In this document: in pieces, positions 6,922-15,658 of the stretch
How the letters are laid out: every line of letters starts with the position of its first letter
Numbering within the stretch: the first letter of the stretch is position 1
From: Haloterrigena turkmenica DSM 5511
Lineage (GTDB): Archaea; Halobacteriota; Halobacteria; Halobacteriales; Natrialbaceae
DNA length: 64,000 nucleotides
NCBI RefSeq assembly: GCF_000025325.1
Contig: NC_013743.1
Coordinates: 3,596,001 to 3,660,000, forward strand
Direction of reading: 5' to 3'
Position numbers and translations under genes: made by a program
Notes under the pieces: model-generated
Database searches by the model: none
What the model was told of the DNA's origin: nothing
The model's input: the letters and a program-made list of their open reading frames with translations, nothing else

Positions 6922-8736
6922 TTAGGGCGCGTAGTAGTACTCGCCGTCCTGTTTCTGCTGTCTGTCGAGTTGCGACTCGGGCTTGTTGATCCGCGGTCGC
7001 GAGGTCCGCTCGTCGCGGCGGAACGTGACCTCGAGGTTCGCGAGGAACTCGTTCATCCCGTCGCGCATCGGCTGGGGCTGGCCAGCGCGGCCCTGGACGG
7101 CGGGTTCACCGTCGAAGACCATCAGCCGGTCGGCCAGCAGGTCGATCATGTAGATGTCGTGGTCGATGACCATGACCGTCGCGTCCTGCTGTTCGGCGTA
7201 GCGTCGGATCGCCTTGGTCGCCTGGACGCGCTGTTCGACGTCGAGGTGAGCCGAGGGTTCGTCGAGCAGGTAGAGATCGGCCGATTCGGAGAGGCAGGCC
7301 GCGATGGCCACCCGCTGGCGCTCGCCGCCCGAGAGGTCCGAGAGGTTCTGCTCCATGATCCGCTCGAGTTGGAGCGGCTGAGCGATCTCGGTGTTCCAGT
7401 ACGAGGAGCCGAACTGGTCAGTGATCGACGAGAGGAACGCGTCGACCCGCATGTGCTGGTCGATCGTGACGTACTGGGGTTTGTACGAGATGTCCAGATC
7501 GAGGTCCGCGTCGCCCTCGTCCGGTTCGAGATTGCCCGTCAGGAGCTTCGCGAACGTCGACTTCCCGATCCCGTTCGGACCGACGATGCCGAGCACCTCG
7601 TTCTCTCGGATCTCGCCGCCCTCGACCTCGAGGGAGAACTCCCCGTCGCCGTAGCTCTTGGTGAGGTCGGGGTACTCGACGAGGGTGTCGGAGTGGCTCG
7701 CGGTCCGAGGGGCGTGCTCTTCGAACTCGATGGGATTCGGCCGGATCCGCATGTTCTCGTTGTCGAGGTAGCCCGAGAGGTACTCGTTGATCCCGTTGCG
7801 GACGGATTTCGGCGCGGTGATGACACCGTAGGCGCCGGGCTCACCGTAGGCGACGTGCAGCGTATCGGCGAGCAGATCCAGGATCGCGAGGTCGTGTTCG
7901 ATGACGAGCATCGACTTGTCCTCCTCCTCGGCGAGTTCCCGAATCAGCCGCGCCGCGGTCACGCGCTGGCCAATGTCGAGGTAGGGCGTGATCTCGTCTA
8001 AGAAGTAGAAATCCGTGTCCCGGGCCAGCGTGGCCGCGATGGCGACCCGCTGAAGTTCGCCGCCCGAGAGGTCGTCGATCGACTGCTCCATGACTGGCCC
8101 GATCGAGAGCCGCTCGACCAGGTCGTCGAGGGCACCGCGCTCGTCGGTCTGCTCGAGCAACTCGCGGGTGTTGCCGTCGAAGCTGTTCGGAATCTGGTCG
8201 ACGTACTGTGGCTTGCGCGCGATCGTGACGTCGCCGTCGCGCACGTCGGCGATGTAGTCCTGCAGTTCCGTCCCGCGGTAGGCCTCGAGGACGTCGTCCC
8301 AGTCGACTTCCTCCTCGTGGCGGCCGAGGTTGGGCTCGAGTTCGCCGGCGAGGATGCGAACGGCGGTGGTCTTCCCGATCCCGTTCGGACCCAGAATACC
8401 CGTCACCTGCCCCTCCTGGGGCGCGGGGAGTCCGTACAGCGAGAAGGCGTTTTCGCCGTAGCGGTGGGCGGGGTCGTCCTGCAGTTCCTCCGGCAGGTTG
8501 ATGATCTCGATAGCGTCGAACGGACACTTCTCGACGCAGATCCCGCAGGTCTCGCCCAGACAGATCTCTTCGGAGATGTGGACCTGGTCGGGTTGACCCT
8601 CGTCGGCCTCCTCCCCGCGGAGAGTGATACACTCCTTGCCCGTGCGGTTGGGCGGACAGTAGTTCTTGCACTCGTAGCTACAGCGGTCGGGTTGGCACCG
8701 ATCGAGGTCTACGACGGCGATGCTGTCGTCGGCCAT
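6922..8736 (-). CDS. Ribosome recycling ATPase ABCE1/Rli1
   Basis: The 604-residue protein begins with a Cys-rich iron-sulfur domain (CQPDRCSYECKNYCPP, then a ferredoxin-like CLGETCGICVEKCPF). Two ABC ATPase domains follow, with Walker A GPNGIGKTT and GPNGIGKST and signature motifs LSGGELQR and LSGGERQR. This is the universal archaeal/eukaryotic ABCE1 (RNase L inhibitor) that splits terminated ribosomes. The ATG at 8736 gives the canonical MADDSIAVVDLDRC start; 17 in-frame codons upstream belong to the preceding gene's sequence. It starts two bases after the stop of the EMC6-like gene, so they are cotranscribed. Confidence 0.95.
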   Translation of the reverse strand: MADDSIAVVDLDRCQPDRCSYECKNYCPPNRTGKECITLRGEEADEGQPDQVHISEEICLGETCGICVEKCPFDAIEIINLPEELQDDPAHRYGENAFSLYGLPAPQEGQVTGILGPNGIGKTTAVRILAGELEPNLGRHEEEVDWDDVLEAYRGTELQDYIADVRDGDVTIARKPQYVDQIPNSFDGNTRELLEQTDERGALDDLVERLSIGPVMEQSIDDLSGGELQRVAIAATLARDTDFYFLDEITPYLDIGQRVTAARLIRELAEEEDKSMLVIEHDLAILDLLADTLHVAYGEPGAYGVITAPKSVRNGINEYLSGYLDNENMRIRPNPIEFEEHAPRTASHSDTLVEYPDLTKSYGDGEFSLEVEGGEIRENEVLGIVGPNGIGKSTFAKLLTGNLEPDEGDADLDLDISYKPQYVTIDQHMRVDAFLSSITDQFGSSYWNTEIAQPLQLERIMEQNLSDLSGGERQRVAIAACLSESADLYLLDEPSAHLDVEQRVQATKAIRRYAEQQDATVMVIDHDIYMIDLLADRLMVFDGEPAVQGRAGQPQPMRDGMNEFLANLEVTFRRDERTSRPRINKPESQLDRQQKQDGEYYYAP

Positions 8737-8738
8737 GG

Positions 8739-9065
8739 TTACGCGACGGCCCCCGTCGTGAGCAAGATTCCCCACGTCACGAACCACAGGGAGAACGTCA
8801 TGAATACGATGAACAGGTAGTGTTTCGGTCCGAACTCGTCGTCATCGTAGATGCTCGTGAAATCGTAGAGCACGAACTGGGCGAGAATCGCACCGGCGAC
8901 GAGCATGAGCGTCCGCGTGTCGTTCGCGGCCGCGTCGGCCGACGACACGTCACCCACCAGTGCCATCGAGCCGAACGCCGCGGCGACACCCAACAGCGCG
9001 GCCAGCGCGGTCACGCTGATCGAGCGGATGTGCTCGCGTCGGTCACTGATCGATTCGGTCGACAT
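8739..9065 (-). CDS. EMC6-like small membrane protein
   Basis: The 108-residue protein has a short cytosolic N-terminus and about three transmembrane segments (roughly residues 17-38, 53-68 and 83-106). The FVLYDFTSIYDDDEFGPKHY loop links segments two and three. The size, topology and short acidic loop resemble archaeal EMC6-like proteins related to a subunit of the eukaryotic ER membrane protein complex that inserts membrane proteins. I recall that naming for haloarchaeal homologues but cannot test it here. It is the first gene of an operon with abce1. Confidence 0.65.
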   Translation of the reverse strand: MSTESISDRREHIRSISVTALAALLGVAAAFGSMALVGDVSSADAAANDTRTLMLVAGAILAQFVLYDFTSIYDDDEFGPKHYLFIVFMTFSLWFVTWGILLTTGAVA

Positions 9066-9090
9066 GGATGGAATTCAGTGGCCGGTGGTG

Positions 9091-9096
9091 AAAAGG
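9091..9096 (-). promoter_or_regulatory. TATA-like box of the EMC6-like/ABCE1 operon
   Basis: The minus strand reads CCTTTT, 26-31 nt before the ATG at 9065. Confidence 0.4.
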
Positions 9097-9220
9097 AGTT
9101 CGGGTTGGTCTCGAAATGGAATCTCGTGTGCACGCATCGAGGCAAGTTTCCAATACGGCCTGAAGGTGGCAGTCCCAATCGACGAACGCTGTCGGGATAA
9201 CAGACGATACTCATCCGAGA

Positions 9221-10033
9221 TCAGGAGTTCTCGTCAGTGAGTATCGTTATGACCACATCCTTATCCTTGACATTCCGGTCGAAACCATCTAGTCGATAGT
9301 TTACTTCTTCGTCTTCGTTGATAGTATACGGGTCGTGGAACTCTTCCGCTCCGACAGCATATTCACCCTCGTTTCTGACCTCGCTGTCAGTAGTATTCGA
9401 GGAATCAAGCTCTATGACCTGATAGGATTGAGCGGGATTATTACTTGTATCATCTATTTTGATACCAGTCACTGTTACCGATTCGTTGTGCGTATTCCGT
9501 ATCGAAAACGTGACTTCTTTGCCATTTTCATTGTATTCGTCCGTGAATTCGTACCAATCGGCACTGAAGCCACCATCTCCACAACTGACGGTAATATCTT
9601 TGATCGTTCTTGTAGCTCCCTGGACGGATACGCCGTCACCGAAAGCGTCGACGACCATTATTATAATGTCGGTCTTCCCAGCTGCCTTATTTGATGTACA
9701 GGAACCGGAGACGCTCCAACTATTGTCCTGTTGACGAACAGTTAGATCTAGTAGTTCGTCACTCTCGGAAACAGTTATATCGGTACTATCGAGGCTGGTT
9801 ATATCGATAGCGTTCGTATTACTCTCGATAGTTGCAATCTCGGTTTGTTTGTTATGTTTATCAATCGTCGAACTCTGTGCCGTAATACCGATGAGTGCGT
9901 CCGGGTGGCTGGCAGTACTAACGCTAACTCCTCGATCAGCTGCCAGTGAACTGAAACCGAACGCTGGACTGATTATCATGGCTGCTCCGAGGACGATCAG
10001 ACAACTACCGACGAAGGTGATAGTTCGAGCCAT
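9221..10033 (-). CDS. Secreted beta-rich protein, camelysin/DUF1102-like N-terminus
   Basis: The 270-residue protein has a signal sequence (hydrophobic residues about 5-30) followed by SLAADRGVSVSTASHPDALI. That ADR-x-V-x-V, then D-A-L-I pattern resembles the mature start of DUF1102/camelysin/TasA-like exported proteins. The rest is Ser/Thr/Asp-rich with beta-strand-like alternation and two cysteines (in SGSCTSNK and VSCGDGG). The DNA is clearly AT-richer than its neighbours. It starts two bases after the stop codon of the DUF7344-like gene, so the two form an operon. Function unknown; a cell-surface or fibre component is my inference. Confidence 0.7.
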   Translation of the reverse strand: MARTITFVGSCLIVLGAAMIISPAFGFSSLAADRGVSVSTASHPDALIGITAQSSTIDKHNKQTEIATIESNTNAIDITSLDSTDITVSESDELLDLTVRQQDNSWSVSGSCTSNKAAGKTDIIIMVVDAFGDGVSVQGATRTIKDITVSCGDGGFSADWYEFTDEYNENGKEVTFSIRNTHNESVTVTGIKIDDTSNNPAQSYQVIELDSSNTTDSEVRNEGEYAVGAEEFHDPYTINEDEEVNYRLDGFDRNVKDKDVVITILTDENS

Positions 10034-10035
10034 AG

Positions 10036-10572
10036 TTACGGTGGCCGCTCCATCTCACCCAGTCGCATCCGTCGGCTCTGTACCACGTGGACAACCGCAG
10101 AAACCGCAAACAGCGCGAACACCAGCGTCGCCCAGCCGAGTTCAGAGACCGTCTCCGTCGGCACGACCTCGAGCCAGAGCCCACCCATCACGATCGCTCC
10201 GACCGCAGCGAGCCCCAGATAGTACAGTCCCCACGGAATCGAGTCCGCCGGAACGACGTCCAGATAGACGTCTAGCTCCGAGGCCTCGTCGGTGAGCTCG
10301 ATCGTTCGATTGTCGAACTCGATCATTTCGGCTCGCTCGAGCGTCGGGAGATGCGTCTGCTGTAACGACGTGTACACCCGTTTCCGTTCGGCGGAAGTGA
10401 TCTCCTCGATCTCCTTGTCGAGTTCCCAGGCGGCGACGTGTTCGGCGAGGTCCCCCAGCGTGACCGGCTCGTCCTCGCGTTTGCAGTAGTGAATCGCGTA
10501 TCGCCGCCGATGGTTGCTCAGAAGATCGAAGATTTCCCCCCGATCCGAATCGCCCCCCATCTGCGTTGCCAT
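10036..10572 (-). CDS. DUF7344-type winged-helix regulator with C-terminal membrane anchor
   Basis: In the 178-residue protein, residues 1-100 form a winged-helix domain beginning with the signature LLSNHRRRYAIHYCKRE, typical of the haloarchaeal DUF7344 family (family number from memory). They are followed by LGDLAEHVAAWE and LPTLERAEMIEFDNRTIELT. Two membrane segments (about residues 112-132 and 142-165) close the protein. This suggests a membrane-tethered transcription regulator. It is cotranscribed with the secreted protein at 9221 and lies downstream of the vWA gene, so it plausibly controls this surface locus (inference). Confidence 0.8.
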   Translation of the reverse strand: MATQMGGDSDRGEIFDLLSNHRRRYAIHYCKREDEPVTLGDLAEHVAAWELDKEIEEITSAERKRVYTSLQQTHLPTLERAEMIEFDNRTIELTDEASELDVYLDVVPADSIPWGLYYLGLAAVGAIVMGGLWLEVVPTETVSELGWATLVFALFAVSAVVHVVQSRRMRLGEMERPP

Positions 10573-10734
10573 TGAATCGTTCGTATTATGTTGAAAATAC
10601 GTCTAACTGATACATAACGCTTATTGCCGCGAGATACGCCTGTCTCCCAACTCTACAGTGGCCGACCAATCAGTCAGCAGCGTGTAGCATCTCTGAATCG
10701 TTCCGACCCGAGTGACAGGCGTACTGGGCGGCCG

Positions 10735-13389
10735 TCAATGGTCGATTTCTACAGTCCGCTCGGAAACGTGCACCGCATAGTTCGCAGTACTCCCTGTATC
10801 GTAGTTCACGGCGAGTTGCATCTGCGTATCCATATCGAGGTCGATCTCTTCGTCAACGATCTCCTCGAAGAGATCGAGTAGTTCGTCGGGATCAGCGGTC
10901 TGGTAGTAATTTCCGCCGGTCTCAGTCGCCCATCCCTCGAGTTTGTCTTCAGGTATCGAGTCGTGCTCGAGCGCGTCGAGACCGACGGTGTGAAGGGTGT
11001 AATCGAGGTCATCCGACCGATCGGCCAGTTCGTCCATCCGCTCGTCGTTGGCAGTGTTGGAGTTCTTACCGTCGCTCAGGAGAATAACGATTCGCTCGCG
11101 ATCATCGGTACCGCGGGTAGCGTAATCGTTGAGTGCCGCTTCCAGCCCGGCGGCCATGTTCGTCCCACCGTATGCGGTGCCGACGACGCTCTCTTTCGCC
11201 GACTCGAGATCATCGCTAAGGGGATGAAGGGCTCGGCCACTGCTGGCGAAATCGTAGACTCCGACCCGATCGGCGCTGGGGTCGAGTTCGTCGATAACGT
11301 TTCTGGTCGCCTCGACTCGCTGGTTCGTTGGATCGTTTCCTGGATGTGGGTAGATACCGATTGAGCCCGGTATATATCCGAACTGATGGTAGGGATGGAC
11401 CCGAATTTCCGTCCAATCATCGGGATGGACAAAATCTCTGTGCTCGAGCGTTCTGATCGTCCCGTCGTCGTCTCTGACTTGGATCGACTTCCAGTCATGC
11501 GTATTTCTAAACGGTTCGTCGGTCGGGATTGGCTCCCACTCCTCACCGATATCGATCTCATAGTCAGGTTCGTACGCGCTCCACGACGTTGGATTATGGG
11601 GGCCCATCGATCCCGATCGGTCGAGAACGAACGTTACGTCGACCGGAGGCCGCGTGTCACTGTACTCGAATAACAGATCGGTGTCCTCCTCAGATAGCGG
11701 TGTTGCACTCCGCAGCGAGCGATCAAAGTTAATCTGAACGTCGTCGCCGATCTCGAGCGTGTCGTCGCCACCTTCAGCCGCATCGCCGGCGATAACGGCC
11801 CCGTCGATGGTCACATCATCCTTGATTTCGAGGTCAGCACCCGGTGCGTAGACGACTCCCTGAAAGTCGTCCTCGATGGTAATCGTCGAATCGCTAGTAG
11901 CGTACACCCACAGCGAGTCCGCACGGTCGTCGGGTTGGATCTCGACATCCGATAGTTCGACATTACCGTCGACATAGAAATTCGTCCGGTTGTTGCCGGT
12001 GATCTCGACGTCCGAGAGGTCGAGGCTGCCGTCAACACCGATGTTGACGTTTCCATCAGAGGAATCCGTCGAATCGATACCGTCTTCCCCGCTGTACATG
12101 CCCGTAGAAACGTCACCATCGGCCGACGGCTTGCCAGAGAGGTACGACGTCAGAAGGCGATCGATCTTGTCGTCGATCGGATCGACGTCTGTGTACGGTT
12201 GCGAGAGTTCGGTTGCGAGTGCCGTTCCTTCGACGCCTTTACCCTCTCCCTCGTTCTCTGAATCCAACCGATAAAGCTTCTTGCCGCTCTCCGATTCACC
12301 CTGCGGGGTCCCATTGACGGCCACTCCGTAGCCGATCGGTGAAATCGACGGATTCCCTTTCGAACCCAGTTCACCGTTTACGACCGGGACACCTTCGATA
12401 TCGGCGTGGTTGTGTAGATGGAATTCATCGTAATTCGCGAGCAAGAAGCCGGGAGAGTCGTCACCGTCCGAACTGTGGTTTCCGTACGCGTTCATTGAAA
12501 GCGACGACTTGAGAGTGCCCGTTTCACCGTCGATATAGAGTCCGCTGCGAACCGTCGGTTCGATATCGACGAGTTCGCGAAGCGGTTCCTCGCCATCGAC
12601 GTTTGCGACGACCGTGACCGTCTCCTCGGATTCGTCGTGGCAGATAATGTTCTCGTCGACCGAGTTGGAGACCTCACAGTTGTTGGCGTCCGTCGCGTCG
12701 AACTCGTCTTTCAGAAAGTTGTACCATCCGTGATGGTAAGACGACCCGGAAACCTCGACCGTGGTATAGCTGACGACCTCGATATCCTCCCCGAGCGATT
12801 CGAACGAGTCTGTATCGGGATTCGGAATTTCCCGGACCGTATGCTCGCCCGTGCCGACGGTTCCCGTGAGCGTGACCGGTACGATATCGACTCGTCCGGC
12901 TTGCCCGTCCTCGGTCGATTCGTAGTAATATCGGAGATTCGGATCCGAAACCGCGGTCGCTCGGTCGCCGGAAACGTCCCAAGCCCCACCGGCTTGATAC
13001 GCGAACTCGTTACCGCCTTTATCGGTCGCAACCAGCGTCTCGAGCTCTATCGAGCGACTATCGTTCACGTATCCGTCCGAGACGGTTACCTCGATTTGAC
13101 CGTCAGAAATCAGTTCCCCGTCTAAATTATTGAATTGGACAGGCGCCGGAGTATCGTCCTGCACTCCAAGCGACGATATCGTGGAATCGAACTGTCGGAG
13201 TTCTCGCTGACTCTGTTCGCCGTACGCTTGGGATTCTGCGGCATCGAACGCTCCCATTCCGACGACGTAGACGGTCGTTGCTCCGAGAAATACCATTACG
13301 AACAACAATACAATCCCTAACTGAGGACTCGCCCCCCGATCGACCCGTTCGGAAAGAGAGACATCATCCTCTCTACCAATCCAACCCAT
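10735..13389 (-). CDS. Giant pilin-like vWA-domain surface protein
   Basis: The 884-residue protein has an N-terminus resembling archaeal type IV prepilins (DRGASPQLGIVLLFVMVFLG, about residues 17-36). A long beta-rich region of about 540 residues follows, including a parallel-beta-like stretch near residues 460-560 with NVELSDVEI and GVVYAPGADLEI. A vWA domain occupies about residues 581-830 with an intact MIDAS (DRSGS at 590-594, then GGTN and LSDGKN). About 95 residues are inserted between the MIDAS motif and the first vWA helix. Similar haloarchaeal proteins are annotated as DUF7289-type. Probable role: metal-dependent adhesion at the cell surface. Confidence 0.85.
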   Translation of the reverse strand: MGWIGREDDVSLSERVDRGASPQLGIVLLFVMVFLGATTVYVVGMGAFDAAESQAYGEQSQRELRQFDSTISSLGVQDDTPAPVQFNNLDGELISDGQIEVTVSDGYVNDSRSIELETLVATDKGGNEFAYQAGGAWDVSGDRATAVSDPNLRYYYESTEDGQAGRVDIVPVTLTGTVGTGEHTVREIPNPDTDSFESLGEDIEVVSYTTVEVSGSSYHHGWYNFLKDEFDATDANNCEVSNSVDENIICHDESEETVTVVANVDGEEPLRELVDIEPTVRSGLYIDGETGTLKSSLSMNAYGNHSSDGDDSPGFLLANYDEFHLHNHADIEGVPVVNGELGSKGNPSISPIGYGVAVNGTPQGESESGKKLYRLDSENEGEGKGVEGTALATELSQPYTDVDPIDDKIDRLLTSYLSGKPSADGDVSTGMYSGEDGIDSTDSSDGNVNIGVDGSLDLSDVEITGNNRTNFYVDGNVELSDVEIQPDDRADSLWVYATSDSTITIEDDFQGVVYAPGADLEIKDDVTIDGAVIAGDAAEGGDDTLEIGDDVQINFDRSLRSATPLSEEDTDLLFEYSDTRPPVDVTFVLDRSGSMGPHNPTSWSAYEPDYEIDIGEEWEPIPTDEPFRNTHDWKSIQVRDDDGTIRTLEHRDFVHPDDWTEIRVHPYHQFGYIPGSIGIYPHPGNDPTNQRVEATRNVIDELDPSADRVGVYDFASSGRALHPLSDDLESAKESVVGTAYGGTNMAAGLEAALNDYATRGTDDRERIVILLSDGKNSNTANDERMDELADRSDDLDYTLHTVGLDALEHDSIPEDKLEGWATETGGNYYQTADPDELLDLFEEIVDEEIDLDMDTQMQLAVNYDTGSTANYAVHVSERTVEIDH

Positions 13390-13412
13390 TACGAATTCGT
13401 ATCCATTACTGT

Positions 13413-13421
13413 GTTATAAAA
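13413..13421 (-). promoter_or_regulatory. TATA box of the vWA surface protein gene
   Basis: The minus strand reads TTTTATAAC, 24-32 nt upstream of the ATG at 13389, an excellent archaeal TATA box with leaderless spacing. Confidence 0.65.
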
Positions 13422-13583
13422 TGTAATGAGTGTTAACTCAATCTTCAATAGGATGATTCTGAGCGCTACCGAACGATGTGACCGGAGGAGATACCTCTAG
13501 CTCACTTTCAATGCTACTGCTGATGAATTGATCCGACTAGCTTTTGGGGGCGCTGTAGCGGTGGTAGCGGCCAATCTCTACTC

Positions 13584-13600
13584 TTCAAGACTGTCTTGAA
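13584..13600. promoter_or_regulatory. Candidate operator dyad
   Basis: TTCAAGACTGTCTTGAA is a perfect 7-bp inverted repeat with a 3-nt spacer, located between two divergent surface-structure genes. A regulator site is one reading. An RNA hairpin is another. Confidence 0.35.
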
Positions 13601-13738
13601 CGGGCGTATTACCGAGCTTTCGGTGTTTCTGGCAACCGAATACAAAGTGGGTCGCACTCCACGGTGAGCGTAAGAACCGCGTACTGGATTCCCGCCTCGA
13701 GGTGGGAGGACCGACGCGGTCATACGGAAACCATAACC

Positions 13739-14245
13739 ATGAGAATGAATCGACGCAATGTGCTAGTCGGACTGGGGACAATTGTCGCAGGCGGCGGAGC
13801 TGCGCTTGGGACGGGGGCGTTTAGTAGTGTGGAAGCGACTCGAACAATGACAGTCGGATTCAATAACGATTCGGCTGCGGAGTTGGTCCTGAATCCGACC
13901 AGTTCGTATGCGACTACGGAAACGAACAACGACAGTTCCAATGGTTCAAGCACGCTAAAACTAGCGTTTAATGACTTGAATGACAACGCTACGACAACGT
14001 TCACTGACGTCTTCGAAGTCGAAAACAACGACTCGAACGGCAACGCACACAGCATTTACGTGAAGAATTCCGGTCAAGTCGATGGGAGCACTATTGATTT
14101 TCAGGTTAATGGAAGCTCGATAGTTGGAGGAGCAATTACTGCAACGACAGATATAGCGACAAGTGATGGTCCAGTAAGCATCGATATCGTCATCGATTCC
14201 AGCAGTAGTATCTCTAATGCGAACGTGACAATCGTTGCAGACTAA
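13739..14245 (+). CDS. Tat-exported DUF1102/TasA-like subunit
   Basis: The 168-residue protein starts MRMNRRNVLVGLGTIVAGGG, a twin-arginine signal (RRNVLVGL), followed by GTGAFSSVEATRTMTVGF. That block is the hallmark of archaeal DUF1102 proteins, relatives of bacterial camelysin/TasA that are processed by SipW-like peptidases. The mature part is a Ser/Thr/Asn/Asp-rich beta-sandwich-like sequence without cysteine. The upstream in-frame extension to 13664 is rejected because it would bury the signal. A SipW/Sec11-like peptidase lies two genes downstream. Likely a secreted fibre or matrix subunit (inference from family). Confidence 0.8.
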   Translation: MRMNRRNVLVGLGTIVAGGGAALGTGAFSSVEATRTMTVGFNNDSAAELVLNPTSSYATTETNNDSSNGSSTLKLAFNDLNDNATTTFTDVFEVENNDSNGNAHSIYVKNSGQVDGSTIDFQVNGSSIVGGAITATTDIATSDGPVSIDIVIDSSSSISNANVTIVAD

Positions 14246-14351
14246 ACTCTCACTAACGTCTTTCTCGGCTCTATGACACTAGAACGAAGAGACGTTAGAG
14301 GCGGAGGTCTTCGAGGGGATAAACTGATCTAACACAACGAACACCAAACAA

Positions 14352-15536
14352 ATGTTGTCTATCTCATCGCCGGTAGTTACTGTCTTTATTTTCATTTTAG
14401 GGCTCACACTTGTGATTCCGACAGCTGCACTCACACTTGGTGGAGGTCAACCAGTCGACGAGAGGAAACATCTCCATCTTGCGCCGAGCGATGGAACCAA
14501 TGGACAGTACGCCGTCATTGATGACGACAAGATTACACTCAACCTCGAGGCCCTCAACGACCGCGCAATCACCACTGCTGGCGATGTCTTCACGATCACG
14601 ATCGCCGATAATGACGTCCAGCGGGTCTGGATCGAGAACGACATCGAGGGCCTCGAGTTCTACTCCGGAAACGATCCGACGGCCGAAATCACCGAATCAA
14701 GCCCGATCGAGCCATCAGCAAGCGATACTATCAGCGTCGGCGTCGCGGTCGATACGCATGTCGCTCACGCGGGCACGGAGACGTTCACGGTACACGTCCG
14801 CTATGACGATGACGAGGACGATGAAGACGACGAGGATAACGAAAACGAGACGCCCGAGAGTGTCTCCCTCGAGTCCCTCACAGTCACTCCGACGAGCCTC
14901 GAGACCGGCGAGTCAGTGACGATCGAGGGGACCTACCGAAACGGGAACGACACGGCGAAACGGCACACCGCGAAGCTGACCGTCGACGGCACCGTCGTCG
15001 ACAGTCAGACGATCGAGATCGCCGGCGGTGAGACCCGAACCGTCACCTTCGAGCGGGAGCTGCAGTGGCCGGGCAGCTACGACATCGGAATCGACGGCGC
15101 GGCGAGCGAACGGGTGACTGTCACGGGACCGGGCATCGAGATCAGCGAGGCGTCGGTCACCGACGCCGAACTCACGAGGGGCGATCGAACGACGGTCTCG
15201 GCGACCGTCAGGAACCCGACGAACGAGCCCGTCGAGCGAACGCTCGAGTTGGCGGTCGACGGGATCGTCGTCGATACCAGAACGGTCGTCGTCCAGTCGG
15301 GCACGGAGCGAACGGTGACGTTCGAGCGCCAGTTCGATGTCCCCGGAACGTACGACCTGTCGATCAGCGGCGTCGACGCCGGTTCGGTCACCGTCTCGGA
15401 ACCGGAGCCACACCCGATCCGAGATCGACAGCTGTCGGCAGCGACGACGGCCGCGCTCGCGCCGCCGCTGACGATGGGGGCCCTGCTCCTCGGCGTCGCT
15501 GCGAACCGCCGCTGGGCGATCGTCTCGAAATACTGA
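14352..15536 (+). CDS. DUF1102-like plus CARDB-domain cell-surface protein
   Basis: The 394-residue protein has a signal peptide (about residues 8-27), then a DUF1102-like beta domain up to about residue 155 (HLHLAPSDGTNGQYAVIDDD; VRYDDDEDDEDDEDNENE). The acidic linker leads into two CARDB-like domains. These are near 170-255 and 260-350 and share a TRTVTFEREL / ERTVTFERQF motif. A C-terminal membrane helix (about 370-385) and a short basic tail follow. It could be a membrane-held anchor or minor subunit for the smaller secreted protein upstream (inference). Confidence 0.75.
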   Translation: MLSISSPVVTVFIFILGLTLVIPTAALTLGGGQPVDERKHLHLAPSDGTNGQYAVIDDDKITLNLEALNDRAITTAGDVFTITIADNDVQRVWIENDIEGLEFYSGNDPTAEITESSPIEPSASDTISVGVAVDTHVAHAGTETFTVHVRYDDDEDDEDDEDNENETPESVSLESLTVTPTSLETGESVTIEGTYRNGNDTAKRHTAKLTVDGTVVDSQTIEIAGGETRTVTFERELQWPGSYDIGIDGAASERVTVTGPGIEISEASVTDAELTRGDRTTVSATVRNPTNEPVERTLELAVDGIVVDTRTVVVQSGTERTVTFERQFDVPGTYDLSISGVDAGSVTVSEPEPHPIRDRQLSAATTAALAPPLTMGALLLGVAANRRWAIVSKY

Positions 15537-15658
15537 TCCGATGATGAGAACCGACGAACACCCGCATCTCGGCTCGTTCGGGACTGTTAAGACGGCCCGG
15601 TTCGAACGTCGTCTCGATAGAATAATCAAATATCGATGATTTTTCTCGAGGCGCCACG

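Larger units (their letters stand above)
13390..13738. other. Divergent intergenic control region of the surface locus
   Basis: The 349 bp lie between the divergent vWA and DUF1102 genes and contain no convincing coding sequence. A clear TATA box for the vWA gene sits at 13413-13421, and a 17-bp dyad at 13584-13600. I see no obvious promoter for the rightward gene. Confidence 0.6.

Noticed and set aside
9335-9734. Plus-strand frames opposite the secreted protein at 9221
   Set aside because: They have no start context or domain. The minus-strand frame has a signal peptide and an operon link.
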